Assembly (NCBI RefSeq): GCF_001855565.1
Contig: NZ_MKCR01000002.1
Location: 62,001-126,000 of the forward strand
DNA length: 64,000 nucleotides
Direction of reading: 5' to 3'
From: Chromobacterium amazonense
Lineage (GTDB): Bacteria > Pseudomonadota > Gammaproteobacteria > Burkholderiales > Chromobacteriaceae
Position 1 is the first letter of the stretch. Every line of letters begins with the position of its first letter. Both the position numbers and the translations under genes were made by a program. The notes below the pieces were generated by a model that was not told where the DNA came from, searched no databases, and worked only from the letters and a program-made list of their open reading frames with translations. Below are positions 8,986 to 17,618 of this stretch, in pieces.

Positions 8986-10113
8986 ATGGCAGGCTGGTTC
9001 AAAAAGTCCGCGCAATCGGAAGATCTGGAACAAACCATCCATCAATTTCAGTGCGTGCTGGACAACAGCGACAACCTGATCATGTTGTGCGACACCAGCT
9101 CGGACAATGTGATTTTCTATATGAACAAGACCGCGCGCGATGTGCTCAACCAGCATCATGCCTCGCTGAACCAGCGCTTTCGCGCGGGCGTGGACGTCAA
9201 TCAGGCGATGAACCACACCATCCACCAGTTCCATCGCGACCCTTCCCACAACCGCAAGATTCTGGCCGACCTGGCCGCCCGCAAGATGCCGTTTCACAGC
9301 GCGCAGATTCCGGTTGGTGATGTCATTTTCGAAACCAAGGTCTTTCCGATTTGGAGCCGGCAAGACAGCAACAAGCTGCTGTGCTTCATGGCCAGCTTCA
9401 AAGACGTGTCGGCCGAGCAAAGAGCGCGTCAATTGCAGGAAGAAAACGACAAGCGCCGGCAATTCCTGGAAGCGCGCATCAATGAGCTTTCCGAAAACAT
9501 GCAGGCGATGAGCGCGACCATCCAGAACGTAGCGGTGCAAACTTCTTCCGCTTCCGAATCCGCCGAGCTGATGCTGGCGGAGAGCCGCAAGGGCTCCACC
9601 ATCGTCGGCGAAACCAGCAGCGGCATGAAGAGCGTCGGCACCATGGTGCGCCACACCGCCGACAGTCTGGTTTCGCTGGGCACGCGCTCCGAAACCATCG
9701 GCCAGATCATCAGCGTGATCAAAGACATTGCCGATCAGACCAACCTGTTGGCCTTGAACGCGGCCATCGAGGCGGCGCGCGCCGGCGAAATGGGCCGCGG
9801 CTTCGCCGTGGTGGCCGATGAAGTGCGCAAGCTGGCGGAACGCACCGCCAAGGCGACGCAGGAAATCGGCGAAATGATACGCATGATCCAGACCGAAGTG
9901 CAGCAAAACGTCAAGGCTATCGAAGACGGCCGGCTCAAGGTGGATGCCACGGAAAGCGATTTTCTGCGCGCGGAAGAGGCCTTGGAAGCCATCGTCCGTG
10001 AAATCAACAATATGCGCGACTTCGTGGTGCAGATCGCCAATGCGGCGGAGGAACAGGCGGCCACATCGCAAGACATCGCCGACAAGCTGGCGGAAATCGT
10101 ACAGGGCCATTGA
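8986..10113 (+). CDS. Soluble PAS-containing methyl-accepting chemotaxis protein
   Basis: This 375-residue cytoplasmic chemoreceptor has no membrane segment. Residues about 15-150 form a PAS-like sensor ([29 protein letters not shown]). A coiled linker follows ([21 protein letters not shown]), then a complete MCP signalling domain with the hairpin tip [19 protein letters not shown] and [18 protein letters not shown]. It ends with [26 protein letters not shown] lies five bases before the ATG at 8986; an in-frame GTG two codons earlier is less well placed. It is monocistronic as far as can be seen. The ligand is unknown; such PAS receptors often sense redox state or small aromatic compounds. 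Confidence 0.9.
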   Translation: MAGWFKKSAQSEDLEQTIHQFQCVLDNSDNLIMLCDTSSDNVIFYMNKTARDVLNQHHASLNQRFRAGVDVNQAMNHTIHQFHRDPSHNRKILADLAARKMPFHSAQIPVGDVIFETKVFPIWSRQDSNKLLCFMASFKDVSAEQRARQLQEENDKRRQFLEARINELSENMQAMSATIQNVAVQTSSASESAELMLAESRKGSTIVGETSSGMKSVGTMVRHTADSLVSLGTRSETIGQIISVIKDIADQTNLLALNAAIEAARAGEMGRGFAVVADEVRKLAERTAKATQEIGEMIRMIQTEVQQNVKAIEDGRLKVDATESDFLRAEEALEAIVREINNMRDFVVQIANAAEEQAATSQDIADKLAEIVQGH

Positions 10114-10179
10114 CGCCAGACTGGCGGCGCGACGGCGCATGCGTTAGCTTTGGGTTTTCACGCTTGGCCAAGAGATGAT

Positions 10180-10647
10180 ATGAGCCTGGAGTCCGTTCGT
10201 CAGTTTTTCGCCCGCCGCCAGTTGGACATCGCCATCATCGAGCTGGACGTCAGCACCGCCACCGTGGCCGAGGCCGCCTCCGCCCACGGCGTGGAGCCCG
10301 GCCGCATCGCCAAGACCCTGGCCTTCCGCCTCAACGACGGCCGAGAGGTGATTCTGGTGGCGCGCGGCGATGCCCGCATCGACAACCGCAAGTTCAAGGA
10401 TGCGTTCGGCAAAGGCAAAATGCTGCCGCCGCAGGAGGTGGAAGCGATCACCGGCCACCCGGTGGGCGGCGTCTGCCCCTTCGGCCTGGCGCGCGAACTG
10501 CCGATATACCTAGACGTATCCATCCAGGCCTTTGACGAGATTCTGCCCGCCGCCGGCGCCGTGCACAGCGCGGTGCGCATCAGCCCCAGCAAGTTGAGCG
10601 ACATCACCGCCGGGCAATGGGTGGATGTCTGCCAGTCCTTCGACTAA
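10180..10647 (+). CDS. YbaK/ProX-type aminoacyl-tRNA deacylase
   Basis: This 155-residue single-domain protein belongs to the YbaK/EbsC/INS family, which hydrolyses mischarged tRNAs in trans (for example Cys- or Ala-tRNA(Pro)). The conserved lysine lies in RIAKTLAFR. The family segment VGGVCPFGL and the C-terminal VRISPSKLSDIT are present. The start at 10180 follows AAGAGA and gives the usual N-terminus (MSLESVRQFFARR). It follows the chemoreceptor by 66 bases; no functional link is apparent. Substrate specificity cannot be read from the sequence. Confidence 0.85.
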   Translation: MSLESVRQFFARRQLDIAIIELDVSTATVAEAASAHGVEPGRIAKTLAFRLNDGREVILVARGDARIDNRKFKDAFGKGKMLPPQEVEAITGHPVGGVCPFGLARELPIYLDVSIQAFDEILPAAGAVHSAVRISPSKLSDITAGQWVDVCQSFD

Positions 10648-10729
10648 ACCCGCTCAGCAGAATCGTGATCGCGCGCCGCGTCGCCTCGCATCAGCCGCGC
10701 CGCTGATTTTTTGCCCATCCCCAAAGGCC

Positions 10730-11770
10730 TCACGCCTCAAACGCCAACAGCCGCCGCGGCTGCAGCCGGATGCCCACCGTTTCGCCCACCGCCAGCGGCT
10801 GATCATGGCCCAGCTCGGCCACCAGACGCCGGCCTGACAGCAGTTCCAGCGCATAGTGGCACACGCCGCCGCGATGGATGCGCTCCGCCACCTTGGCCCG
10901 CAGCGCGCTGCCCGGCTCCAGCCTCACCTCGTCTGGCCGCAGCAGCACCTCCACCGCCGCGCCATCGGCAAAGGGCAAGCCGACTTCGCTCCGCAGCTCG
11001 CCGGTCTCCAGCGCCACGCTGCGGCCGCCGCTCGCCTTGCCCGGCAAAAAGGCGCCCTGGCCGATGAAGCCGGCCACATAGCGGGTGGCCGGCGCGTGAT
11101 ACAAAGCCTCCGGGGCATCCCATTGTTCCAGCCGCCCGCCATGCATCACGCCGACTTTGTCGGCGAAGGCGAAGGCCTCGTGTTGATCATGCGTCACCAT
11201 CAACGCGGCGATGCCCAGCGACTTCAGCATCGACCTCACCTCGCGCGCCAGGCGTTCGCGCAATTCCGCGTCCAGATTGGAAAATGGCTCGTCCAGCAGC
11301 AGCAGCCTGGGCAAGGGTGCCAAGGCGCGCGCCAGCGCCACCCGCTGCTGCTGCCCGCCGGACAGCTGGTGCGGGTAACGATCCGCCTCCGCCGCCAGGC
11401 CCACCAGATTCAGCACTTCCGCCACCCGTTCGCGGCGGGCGGCGCGGCTCAAGGCCGACAAGCCAAAGGCGATATTGCCTGCCACGGTCAAATGCGGAAA
11501 CAGCGCATGATCCTGGAACACCATGCCGATGCGGCGGCGATGGGCCGGCTGCGCCACGCCGCCGAACACCGTTTCTCCGCCCAGCCGGATCGCGCCGGCA
11601 GTAGGCGTCTCAAAACCGGCGATGCTGCGCAACGCGCTGGTTTTGCCGCAGCCGGAAGCGCCGAGCAAACAGGCGATCTCCCCCGTCTGCAGGGTGAAGC
11701 TCATGCCATCCAGCACCGTTCGTCCTGCGAAGTCCAGGCTCACATTGTCGAATTCGAGCAGGTTTTCCAT
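10730..11770 (-). CDS. fbpC: Ferric iron ABC transporter, ATP-binding protein
   Basis: This 346-residue ATPase energises iron import. Walker A is GASGCGKTS (about residue 36), the Q-loop region reads MVFQDHALFPHLTV, the signature is LSGGQQQRVALARAL, Walker B is LLLLDEP and the switch histidine is in MVTHDQHEAFAFAD. A C-terminal TOBE-like domain starts near residue 250. Its ATG lies one base after the permease stop codon, so translation is coupled. The gene order binding protein, fused permease, ATPase, preceded by a Fur box, fits the FbpABC/AfuABC iron family better than polyamine or sulfate transporters. It is the last gene of its operon. Confidence 0.88.
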   Translation of the reverse strand: MENLLEFDNVSLDFAGRTVLDGMSFTLQTGEIACLLGASGCGKTSALRSIAGFETPTAGAIRLGGETVFGGVAQPAHRRRIGMVFQDHALFPHLTVAGNIAFGLSALSRAARRERVAEVLNLVGLAAEADRYPHQLSGGQQQRVALARALAPLPRLLLLDEPFSNLDAELRERLAREVRSMLKSLGIAALMVTHDQHEAFAFADKVGVMHGGRLEQWDAPEALYHAPATRYVAGFIGQGAFLPGKASGGRSVALETGELRSEVGLPFADGAAVEVLLRPDEVRLEPGSALRAKVAERIHRGGVCHYALELLSGRRLVAELGHDQPLAVGETVGIRLQPRRLLAFEA

Positions 11771-11771
11771 A

Positions 11772-13373
11772 TCAGGCTCCGGATTTCTGTCTGGACAGCA
11801 GCAGCACCGGCAACAGGCCGGCCAGCACGATGGCGACCGATGGCAACGCGGCGCGCTGCCACTCGCCCTCTATGGTCAAGTTGAAGATGCGCACCGCCAA
11901 GGTGTCCCAGCCGAACGGCCGCGTCATCAGCGTGATGGGCATTTCCTTCATCACGTCGACAAACACCATGAGCATCGCGGTGAACAGGCCGCCTCGCAGC
12001 AGCGGCAGATGCAAACGCCAGGCCAGGCGCATGCCATGCAGGCCCAGGCTTTGCGCGGCTTCCTCCTGGCTGCGCGCGATGCGCTGCATCGCAGCGTCGA
12101 GCGGCGAATGGCCTACCGCCAGAAAGCGCGAGGCATAGGCCAGCAGCATCACCAGCAGCGTGCCCTTGAACACGGCGGTGCTGCCCGCCGGCAGCCAATG
12201 GCCGAAATGATCAAGCAACAGGTTGTCCAACGCCGCCACCGGGGCGAAGACACCCACCGCCAGCACCGTGCCCGGCACCGCGTAACCCAGCGTGGCCAGC
12301 CTGGCCCATGGCCGGCTGCGAGGATCGCGGCGCACCGCGAAAACCAGCAGCAAGGCCAGCGCCGGCACCAGCAACGCCGCCAGCGCGGCCAGCACAAGCG
12401 AGCTTTTCAGATAATCCAGCAGATCGGCCGCATCATCCGCCGCATGCTCGGCGGCCCAGAGCAGGATCTGCCCGAACGGCAGGACGAAGGCCAGCAGCAG
12501 CACCAGGCTGCAACAGGCGCAAGCCAGCCAGCCGCGCGCGCCGGGCAAGCGCGTCCGCGGCAAGGGCGCCGCCCTGCCCGCCTGGCCATAGGCGCGTTGG
12601 CCGCGCGCCCGCTGCTCCAGCCATACCAGCGCCAGCACCAATAACACCAGTAGCGATGCCAGCTGCTTGGCCGCAGACAGCGAGAACAGGCTGAACCAGG
12701 CCTTGTAGATGGCCGAGGTGAAGGCGTCGAAATTGAACACGGCAACCGTGCCGAAATCGGCCAGCGTCTCCATCAGCGCCAGGCTCAGTCCGGCCACGAT
12801 CCACGGCCGGGCCATGGGCAGCGCCACGCGGAAAAAACCGGCCAGCGGCGACAAGCCCAGCGACTGGCCGACTTCCAGCGCGCGCCGCCCCATCGTGGCA
12901 AACGCATTGCGCGCCAGCAAATAAACATAGGGGTAGAAAGCCAGCGTCAGCACCATCACCACGCCCGGCGTCGAACGGACATTGGGCACCCAGGACGAGC
13001 TGCCGAAGGTCTCGCGCAGCCAGGTTTGCAGCGGTCCGGTAAAGTCGAACAGGCCCAATTGCGAAAACGCCATCACATAGGCAGGCATCGCCAACGGCAG
13101 CATCAGCGCCCAGGAAAACACCCGGCGGCCCGGAAAATCATGCACCGCGGTCAACCAGGCCAGCGGCACGCCCAGCAGCAACACGCCCGCGCCCACGCCC
13201 AGCAGCAGAATGACGGTGTTGCGCCACAGCTCCGGCAGCGCATGCGCCGACAGATGGCGCCAAACCTCGATATCCGGCGTGAGCAGCCCTAGGGCGATCA
13301 CGCCCAGCGGCAGCAGCGTGAGCAGGCTGATGGCCGCGGACAGCGTCCGCCAGCGCAAAACAGAAGCAAACAT
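11772..13373 (-). CDS. fbpB: Ferric iron ABC transporter permease (fused, two membrane domains)
   Basis: This 533-residue inner-membrane protein has two BPD_transp_1 halves fused in one chain, as in FbpB/AfuB/HitB. Hydrophobic segments alternate along the whole length. EAA-like loops for docking the ATPase occur in each half: EVGQSLGLSPLAGFFRVALPMARP (only its core quoted here: LGLSPLAGFFRVALPMA) and EEAAQSLGLHGMRLAWRLHLP. It sits between the binding-protein and ATPase genes on the same strand. A hairpin precedes it and probably lowers its expression relative to the binding protein. Confidence 0.88.
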   Translation of the reverse strand: MFASVLRWRTLSAAISLLTLLPLGVIALGLLTPDIEVWRHLSAHALPELWRNTVILLLGVGAGVLLLGVPLAWLTAVHDFPGRRVFSWALMLPLAMPAYVMAFSQLGLFDFTGPLQTWLRETFGSSSWVPNVRSTPGVVMVLTLAFYPYVYLLARNAFATMGRRALEVGQSLGLSPLAGFFRVALPMARPWIVAGLSLALMETLADFGTVAVFNFDAFTSAIYKAWFSLFSLSAAKQLASLLVLLVLALVWLEQRARGQRAYGQAGRAAPLPRTRLPGARGWLACACCSLVLLLAFVLPFGQILLWAAEHAADDAADLLDYLKSSLVLAALAALLVPALALLLVFAVRRDPRSRPWARLATLGYAVPGTVLAVGVFAPVAALDNLLLDHFGHWLPAGSTAVFKGTLLVMLLAYASRFLAVGHSPLDAAMQRIARSQEEAAQSLGLHGMRLAWRLHLPLLRGGLFTAMLMVFVDVMKEMPITLMTRPFGWDTLAVRIFNLTIEGEWQRAALPSVAIVLAGLLPVLLLSRQKSGA

Positions 13374-13393
13374 GAGATTGATCCAGCAACAAC

Positions 13394-13420
13394 GGCCCGC
13401 CGTTGAAAAAACGGCGGGCC
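13394..13420 (-). terminator. Hairpin between binding-protein and permease genes (possible attenuator)
   Basis: An 11-base perfect stem (ggcccgccgtt) with a GAAAA loop lies between fbpA and fbpB. On the minus strand it is not followed by a strong T-run, so partial termination or mRNA 3'-end protection of fbpA is likelier than full termination. Confidence 0.5.
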
Positions 13421-13444
13421 GAAGATACCAATAATGGGCGGCGC

Positions 13445-14437
13445 TTATTTGTAGCCGGCGCGGTCCATCAGCTTCACCGCCTCGGCCTGCCGGGCGCCGG
13501 CATTGGAGACATTGATGTAGTTATGCTTGAAGTCGCCCCAGGCGGCGACGCGGGCATCCGGCTTCACCTTGGGATTGACCGGGAACTCCATATTGACGTC
13601 GGCGAACAGGTTCTGCGCCTTTTCCGAGCTCAGCCATTCCAGGAACTTCAACGCGCCCTTCTCGTTCTTGGCGTAGCGGGCGATGCCGGCGCCGGAAACG
13701 TTCACGTGGGTGCCCTTGCCTGCCTGGTCCGCCCAGAAGATGCCGATAGGCAGCTTGGGAGATTTCTCCATCAAACGGCCGTAGTAATAGGTATTGGCGA
13801 TGCCTACATCACACTGGCCGGCGGCGATCGCCTCCAGCATCTTGGTGTCGTCCGGGAAAGGGGCGGTAGCCAGATTGCTCACCCAACCTTTGACCACCTG
13901 CTCGGTCTTGGCCGGACCCATCTCAGTCAGCATCATTGCCACCAGCGACTGGTTGTACACCTTCTTGGAGGTGCGCAGGCACAGCTTGCCCTTCCACTTG
14001 GGATCGGCCAGGCCGGCATAGCTGGACAGCTCGGCCGGTTTGACTTTCTGGGTGTTGTAGAAAATAGTGCGGGCGCGAATCGACAGGCCATACCATTGAT
14101 GGTTGGGGTCGCGCAGGTGGGCAGGGACATTGGCGTCCAGCACCGGCGATTTCACCGCTTGCAGCAATCCCATTTTTTCCGCCTGCCACAGATTGCCGGC
14201 GTCCACGGTCAGCAGCAGGTCGGCCGGGCTGTTGCGGCCCTCGGCCCGCATCCGCTCCATCAGCGGGCCTTCCTTGTCCGACACCAGCTTGACGGTCACG
14301 CCGGTTTCCTTCTTGTAGGCGTCTATCAAGGGCTTGACCAGTTGTTCCGCGCGCGCGCTGTAAACGACCACGTCCTCGGCCAGCGCCTGGCCGGCCAGCG
14401 CCGCCAGTACGGCGGCGAAAATCAGTTGCTGCTTCAA
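13445..14437 (-). CDS. fbpA: Ferric iron ABC transporter, periplasmic binding protein
   Basis: This protein of about 330 residues captures Fe(III) in the periplasm. The signal peptide ends in AGQALA, followed by [18 protein letters not shown], the typical FbpA/FutA mature N-terminus. The iron-ligand tyrosine pair is in [13 protein letters not shown] start at 14437 is preferred because it begins the signal peptide directly and has AGGGGA six bases upstream; an ATG at 14494 would put 19 non-hydrophobic residues before it and overlap the Fur box. It is first gene of the fbpABC operon. Confidence 0.88.
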   Translation of the reverse strand: MKQQLIFAAVLAALAGQALAEDVVVYSARAEQLVKPLIDAYKKETGVTVKLVSDKEGPLMERMRAEGRNSPADLLLTVDAGNLWQAEKMGLLQAVKSPVLDANVPAHLRDPNHQWYGLSIRARTIFYNTQKVKPAELSSYAGLADPKWKGKLCLRTSKKVYNQSLVAMMLTEMGPAKTEQVVKGWVSNLATAPFPDDTKMLEAIAAGQCDVGIANTYYYGRLMEKSPKLPIGIFWADQAGKGTHVNVSGAGIARYAKNEKGALKFLEWLSSEKAQNLFADVNMEFPVNPKVKPDARVAAWGDFKHNYINVSNAGARQAEAVKLMDRAGYK

Positions 14438-14495
14438 GGTGTATCCCCTGTTTGGCTGTTTGAGAGCGAAGTGCGGGATGCACCGTAGCATCAAG

Positions 14496-14510
14496 TGATA
14501 ATAGGTATCA
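14496..14510. promoter_or_regulatory. Fur box upstream of fbpA
   Basis: TGATAATAGGTATCA matches the 7-1-7 Fur consensus (TGATAAT-N-ATTATCA) at 12 of 14 positions. TTTACA lies just upstream on the minus strand as a possible -35, so the box overlaps the predicted promoter. Iron repression of the transporter follows by inference. Confidence 0.7.
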
Positions 14511-14595
14511 ATACAAAAATATTTTGTAAACAGGGGAACTGGGCCAGCAAACCCGCGAGCGACCAGTCACCGCCCGCGGCGGCAACCGGCCCATA

Positions 14596-15882
14596 TCAAC
14601 GGGTGGAAGCGAAACGGACGAAATCGCCTTCCGATACCGGCTGGCTATTGCTCTGGACGACCCCGATCGAGAAGTTCGGCTGCACCTGGATCAGCGAGAT
14701 GTCGCCGTTCAGACTTTCCGGCATGCCCAAATCCGTCCCGGAAACCAAGTCGCGCACCGGCTGGCCGGAAGAGCGCTTGTACAGCAGCATCTTGTCGCCC
14801 ACCGCCATCCCGTCCAACAGGCCTGCATTGATATAAACGCGCTTACCCTCCTGCCGCACGATGCGCGCAGAGAACGGTATGCAGGAAATGACGTCATCGA
14901 CGCGCTGCGCCGCCTTGTCCATCAATTTATCCACCAACTTGCCGTAATCGGTGGCCCAAAACGCGGCGGAGGCGAACGGCTTGGGCAGCTTGGGCGCCAC
15001 ATCGCCGCGCATCAGGCCGCCTACGCGCTCATTGGCCAGCAATGAACCCGTCAGGCCATCGTAAATCCACACTTCCATGTCGAACTGGCGCTCGGTGGCC
15101 TTGTATTTGGCCCCGCCGCCCAGCAGGCCGGAAAATGGCCCGTTATAGATGGCGCTCTGCTCGCTGGTATTGTTGGATTCGAAAAACGATGGCTTCAGGC
15201 CTTTGTCGGTCACCGAGGTGGACAGCACGCGGCCGGCCACCACGAACTGCACGCCCTGGCGCAGACCAAACTGGCTGGCGACGTCGCGGCCGGCAGCGGG
15301 CTCGGCGATGCGGCTGTCCGACAGCACCGACACGGTATTGGCGTCGCGCACCAGCAGCAAGGGATTGCGCGACAAACGGCGCGACAGCTCGGTCGGCAAC
15401 GCCGTGGACAGATTCGCCAGGTCGGACGCGTCGGCGGGACGCGCCACGTCGAAATAGGTCGTCACCAGCTTGCGCCGCAGCGAGCGCCCCGGCGGCATCG
15501 CGCAGGACGGATCGCGGCTGCGCGTCGGGGCCTGGGCCTCTGCCGCGCCGGCCGTATCGACCTCGATCTTGACGTGGTACAGCTTGCCCTGCTGGTACTC
15601 ATTGACCACTCGCACCGCGCCCTGCAGCTGGCCGCTCGCGGTCAGCGTGGCGGACTCGGCAGGCTTGCCGTTCTCCAACACCTGCACCGACTCCACCCGC
15701 GCGCCCTGATTGATGGTGATCAGCCGCATCGCGTCGCGGATAGCCATCTCGCGCGCCGCCACCGTGCCGTTATCCAAGGGCGCCACGCCCTCCGCGCTCA
15801 GGATTTGCGCCTGCGCCGATGCGGACAAAACAAATGCCGCCACAAGGGCGGCAGCCGTTTGACGAATTCGCGTCATCATCAT
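14596..15882 (-). CDS. flgT: Flagellar assembly protein FlgT
   Basis: This 428-residue exported protein has a signal peptide ending SASAQA. The FlgT N-terminal domain follows (LSAEGVAPLDNG, AAREMAIRDAMRLI), then a middle domain resembling the TolB N-terminal fold (about 135-300) and a C-terminal domain (VYINAGLLDGMAVGDKMLLYKRS). In Vibrio, FlgT forms the H ring around the outer-membrane L ring and helps assemble the T ring. The start overlaps the flgP stop in ATGATGATG, so translation is coupled. No PomAB-type stator or MotX is visible nearby. Confidence 0.8.
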   Translation of the reverse strand: MMMTRIRQTAAALVAAFVLSASAQAQILSAEGVAPLDNGTVAAREMAIRDAMRLITINQGARVESVQVLENGKPAESATLTASGQLQGAVRVVNEYQQGKLYHVKIEVDTAGAAEAQAPTRSRDPSCAMPPGRSLRRKLVTTYFDVARPADASDLANLSTALPTELSRRLSRNPLLLVRDANTVSVLSDSRIAEPAAGRDVASQFGLRQGVQFVVAGRVLSTSVTDKGLKPSFFESNNTSEQSAIYNGPFSGLLGGGAKYKATERQFDMEVWIYDGLTGSLLANERVGGLMRGDVAPKLPKPFASAAFWATDYGKLVDKLMDKAAQRVDDVISCIPFSARIVRQEGKRVYINAGLLDGMAVGDKMLLYKRSSGQPVRDLVSGTDLGMPESLNGDISLIQVQPNFSIGVVQSNSQPVSEGDFVRFASTR

Positions 15883-16589
15883 TGGTTCACATAGAAATTG
15901 CTGCTGTAGCGCGCCGGGGCCACCATCATGGTTTGCGCCGGGCTGGCGGCCGGCATGGTCTTGGTGGCGCCGCAGTTAGGTTCGGCGCATTGCGCGCCGA
16001 CGGCGCCGGTTTCCTGCGCCGCGCGCATCACGCTGCCGGTCTTGTCGAAGGAGTTCTTGAACTGCTTGTAGAAGTCCTGATCCAGCGTGATTTCCGCCAC
16101 CGCCTCGCTGGTGCCGTCCGGCTTCATCGTGGTGGAAACGATGGTGACGCCGCGCAAATAAGCGTCCACATAGGTGCGGAAGCTGTCGCTATTGGCGATC
16201 ATATTGGACACCGTGCTGTTGCCCACCAGCTTCATGCCCTGCACTTGTTCCGCAATGGCGCGGAACGCATCGAGCCGCGCGGCGCGCATCGCCAGCAGCT
16301 TGCGCTGAGACGGCGTCAGGCTATTTGTATACGGCGCGGCGCCGCTCCCGGTGACGCGCACCACGATGGGCTGGAACGGATTGACCTCCCGCACCACCAC
16401 CTTCACATCCTCGCCGCTATTGCCTTCCTCGCTGGGACCGACATAGCCGACGCCGGACGGCACCATGCCGCCTTCCTTGGCTGACGCAGGCGCAGCCATT
16501 TTTTGCGGCGGCGTGCCAGTGGAGCAAGCGGACAGGGAGGCCAACAGAACCAGAGGCAGGAGACAAGACAGGCTGCGGACAGTTTTCAT
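15879..16589 (-). CDS. flgP: FlgP-like outer-membrane lipoprotein (LPP20 family)
   Basis: This 236-residue lipoprotein has a signal peptide with lipobox LSAC (cysteine near residue 22). The LPP20/FlgP domain occupies about 75-190 (RKLLAMRAARLDAFRAIAEQV, GNSTVSNMI, YLRGVTIVSTTMKPDGTSEA). FlgP is an outer-membrane component needed for motility in Vibrio and Campylobacter, where it forms a basal disk. It is followed with a four-base overlap by flgT, an arrangement known from flgOPT of Vibrio, but no flgO-like gene precedes it. A candidate sigma-28 site lies upstream. Confidence 0.8.
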   Translation of the reverse strand: MKTVRSLSCLLPLVLLASLSACSTGTPPQKMAAPASAKEGGMVPSGVGYVGPSEEGNSGEDVKVVVREVNPFQPIVVRVTGSGAAPYTNSLTPSQRKLLAMRAARLDAFRAIAEQVQGMKLVGNSTVSNMIANSDSFRTYVDAYLRGVTIVSTTMKPDGTSEAVAEITLDQDFYKQFKNSFDKTGSVMRAAQETGAVGAQCAEPNCGATKTMPAASPAQTMMVAPARYSSNFYVNQ

Positions 16590-16651
16590 GGCAATTACCG
16601 GTAGATATTGATGGAATGGTATGAACCATTCCCGGAGCGCGTCAACCCGGA

Positions 16652-16678
16652 ATATCGTCCAGAATCGTTAAAACTTAA
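16652..16678 (-). promoter_or_regulatory. Possible sigma-28 promoter for flgP-flgT
   Basis: On the minus strand TTAA, 15 bases, then GACGATAT resembles the flagellar sigma-28 consensus TAAA-N15-GCCGATAA (6 of 8 in the -10). It is weaker than the site before flgK. Confidence 0.3.
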
Positions 16679-16700
16679 GAAATATGCTGTCCAGCAAGGT

Positions 16701-17618
16701 TTAGCGGCGGGACGCCGCCCGCGCCAACTGCCGCGCCGACGAGAAACCGGCGGCCAGCGCCGCCTTCTCCTTGCCCAGCCCGGCCGCGCGCCATTGCATG
16801 GCCAGCGCCAGCCGCAAAGCCTGGTGATAATCGTGCGCGCTGATGCCTGCATGCTCGCGAAACAAGCGCGACAAGTGCCGAGCGCTGACATGCGCCCGCT
16901 CCGCCAGCTCGCCCAGCGGCCAATCGCGCACCGGATCGGCGCAGATCAGATCTTGCGCGCGGTGCAGGGCCGAATGCAGATGATTGCGCCAGGCCAGCCA
17001 CGGCGACAGCTCCGGGTCTTGCGGCGAGCGACGGAAGTAAACCACCATCTCCCGCGCCACGGCGCGCGCAGTGGCCGGGCCGATCCGCTCTCCGATCAAA
17101 TGCAACGCCAGATCGATGCCGGCGGTGATGCCGGCGCTGCTGCAGCACGGTCCGTCCTGCACGAATACCCGGTTCTCCTGCACCCTGGCCGCCGGCGCCG
17201 ATGCGCGCAAGCGCTCCAGCAAGGTATGATGGGTGGTGCAGGCGCGATCATCGAACAAGCCGGCCTCGGCCAGCAGCAAGCTGCCGGAGCAGATGCCCAC
17301 CCATGACACGCCTGCTTGACGCTTGCGAGCGGCCAGCCAGGCAACGATGCGCCGCGCATCCGGCTTGGCATAAGCCACGGCGGACGGCGTCGAACCCGGC
17401 ACCACCACCAGCGCGCCCTCCGGCAGCTCCTCCGGCAAGGGTTGCAGGCTGGCTAGCGGCAAGCCTAGCGACGTCGCGGTTTCCGGCATCGGGCTGACAA
17501 AATGCAAGCGCAGGTCCGCCCCAAACTCGCCAGCCAGGCGCAACGCCTCGGCCGGCCCCGCCAAATCCAGCAGCAGCAGGTCTGGCGGCAAAACGAAGTA
17601 CACCTCAAGCACGGCCAC
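16701..17618 (-). CDS. GlxA-family transcriptional regulator (DJ-1/PfpI-like plus AraC DNA-binding domain)
   Basis: This 305-residue regulator has an N-terminal DJ-1/PfpI amidotransferase-like domain (about 5-170) with the nucleophile-elbow segment WVGICSGSLLLAEAG and the HHTLLE motif. A C-terminal AraC/XylS helix-turn-helix follows (LGELAERAHVSARHLSRLFRE, then GISAHDYHQALRLALA). Proteins of this design usually sense a small nitrogenous metabolite. It is the last gene of an operon with an isochorismatase-like hydrolase, a DUF1737 protein and an exporter, and its start overlaps the exporter by 14 bases. It probably regulates that operon. Confidence 0.85.
   Translation of the reverse strand: MAVLEVYFVLPPDLLLLDLAGPAEALRLAGEFGADLRLHFVSPMPETATSLGLPLASLQPLPEELPEGALVVVPGSTPSAVAYAKPDARRIVAWLAARKRQAGVSWVGICSGSLLLAEAGLFDDRACTTHHTLLERLRASAPAARVQENRVFVQDGPCCSSAGITAGIDLALHLIGERIGPATARAVAREMVVYFRRSPQDPELSPWLAWRNHLHSALHRAQDLICADPVRDWPLGELAERAHVSARHLSRLFREHAGISAHDYHQALRLALAMQWRAAGLGKEKAALAAGFSSARQLARAASRR

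Noticed and set aside
16615-16630. AATGGT-atga-ACCATT as an operator of flgP
   Set aside because: The repeat is short and sits in the leader just before the ribosome-binding region; nothing supports a specific regulator.
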